A stretch of 5,813 nucleotides of DNA, taken from the NCBI GenBank assembly GCA_023255285.1, contig JALRIY010000146.1:1-5813 (forward strand). The letters are read 5' to 3'. Source of the DNA: Algoriphagus sp. GTDB taxonomy: Bacteria > Bacteroidota > Bacteroidia > Cytophagales > Cyclobacteriaceae. The stretch's first letter is position 1, and every line of letters starts with the position of its first letter. This document shows positions 5,418 to 5,813 of this stretch, in pieces. The translations under genes and the position numbers were made by a program. The notes under the pieces are model-generated. The model saw only the letters and a program-made list of their open reading frames with translations. It was not told the origin of the DNA and did no database searches.

Positions 5418-5813
5418 TTACTTCTCCAGAATAACAAATGAATTTTTTGGACCAGGTACGGAACCAGAAACCAAAATAAGGTTCTGCTCAGCATACACTT
5501 TCAACACACGTAGGTTGGTCACCGTCACACGATCGCCACCTGTTCTACCCGCCATTCGCATACCTTTAAATACACGAGAAGGCCAAGAACAAGCACCAAT
5601 TGAACCAGGGTGTCTTGCTCTGTTATGCTGACCGTGAGTTTGTCCACCCACACCCGCAAAACCATGACGCTTTACCACACCTTGGAATCCTTTACCTTTT
5701 GAAGTACCAACAGCATCCACGAAGTCACCTTCCTCGAATAGCTCTGAAGCACTTACTGTCTTTCCGAGCTCAACATGACCTTCGAAGTCTCTGAACTCAA
5801 CAACTTTCTGCTT
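5418..5813 (-). CDS. rplC: 50S ribosomal protein L3 (uL3), N-terminus outside window
   Basis: The reading frame is open from the right edge to a TAA at 5420-5418, giving 131 C-terminal residues of a protein usually about 205 long, so roughly 75 N-terminal residues are missing. The visible part starts KQKVVEFRDFEGHVELGKTV, runs through SELFEEGDFVDAVGTSKGKGFQGVVKRHGF, the long extension THGQHNRARHPGSIGACSWPSRVFKGMRMAG that reaches toward the peptidyl-transferase centre, and ends VLKVYAEQNLILVSGSVPGPKNSF. L3 is an assembly initiator of the 50S. The GTG at 5720-5718 is an internal valine codon, not a start, because family sequence continues upstream. The position of E. coli Gln150, methylated by PrmB, is a serine here (codon 5588-5586). 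Confidence 0.98.
   Translation of the reverse strand, partial: KQKVVEFRDFEGHVELGKTVSASELFEEGDFVDAVGTSKGKGFQGVVKRHGFAGVGGQTHGQHNRARHPGSIGACSWPSRVFKGMRMAGRTGGDRVTVTNLRVLKVYAEQNLILVSGSVPGPKNSFVILEK

Noticed and set aside
5718..5720. GTG as a possible start of rplC
   Set aside because: The same frame stays open to the window edge and encodes conserved L3 sequence upstream, so this GTG is an internal valine and the gene is simply cut by the window.

Overview
This window is one uninterrupted block of ribosomal-protein genes, all on the minus strand. It joins the bacterial S10 operon to the start of the spc operon. In transcription order (right to left) the genes are rplC (N-terminus outside the window), rplD, rplW, rplB, rpsS, rplV, rpsC, rplP, rpmC, rpsQ, rplN, rplX, rplE and rpsN (only the first 14 codons inside). 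Essentially every base is coding. The longest gap between genes is 24 bp, and there is no tRNA, rRNA, mobile element, CRISPR array, or recognisable promoter or terminator.

The proteins suggest a member of the Bacteroidota, probably of the Cytophagales (Cytophagia) type; this is recognition from memory, not a search. Supporting signs are the L2 signature HPMGGGEGRSSGGHPRSRKG, the L3 segment GSIGACSWPSRVFKG, the basic Gly/Pro/Lys-rich tail of S3, an S14 starting MAKESIKARERKR, and the near absence of Shine-Dalgarno (SD) sequences before start codons. All 13 visible starts are ATG and all 13 visible stops are TAA.

The products assemble into both subunits. L3, L4, L22, L23, L24 and L29 are early-assembly and exit-tunnel proteins of the 50S. 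L2, L14, L16 and L5 build the peptidyl-transferase surroundings, the factor/bridge face and the central protuberance. S3, S14 and S19 belong to the 30S head, and S17 to the 30S body. The tight spacing implies co-transcription and coupled translation for stoichiometric supply. The boundary that separates the S10 and spc operons in E. coli (rpsQ/rplN) is only 2 bp here, so the two appear merged.

I do not see a novel system. Two signals deserve a second look. First, the rplX/rplE junction has the only gene overlap in the window and a 10-nt perfect match to the canonical anti-SD complement (GGAGGTGATC), in a lineage that largely does without SD sequences and at the gene near which S8 represses the spc mRNA in E. 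coli. Second, the identical stop-start octamer TAATCATG occurs at four separate junctions.
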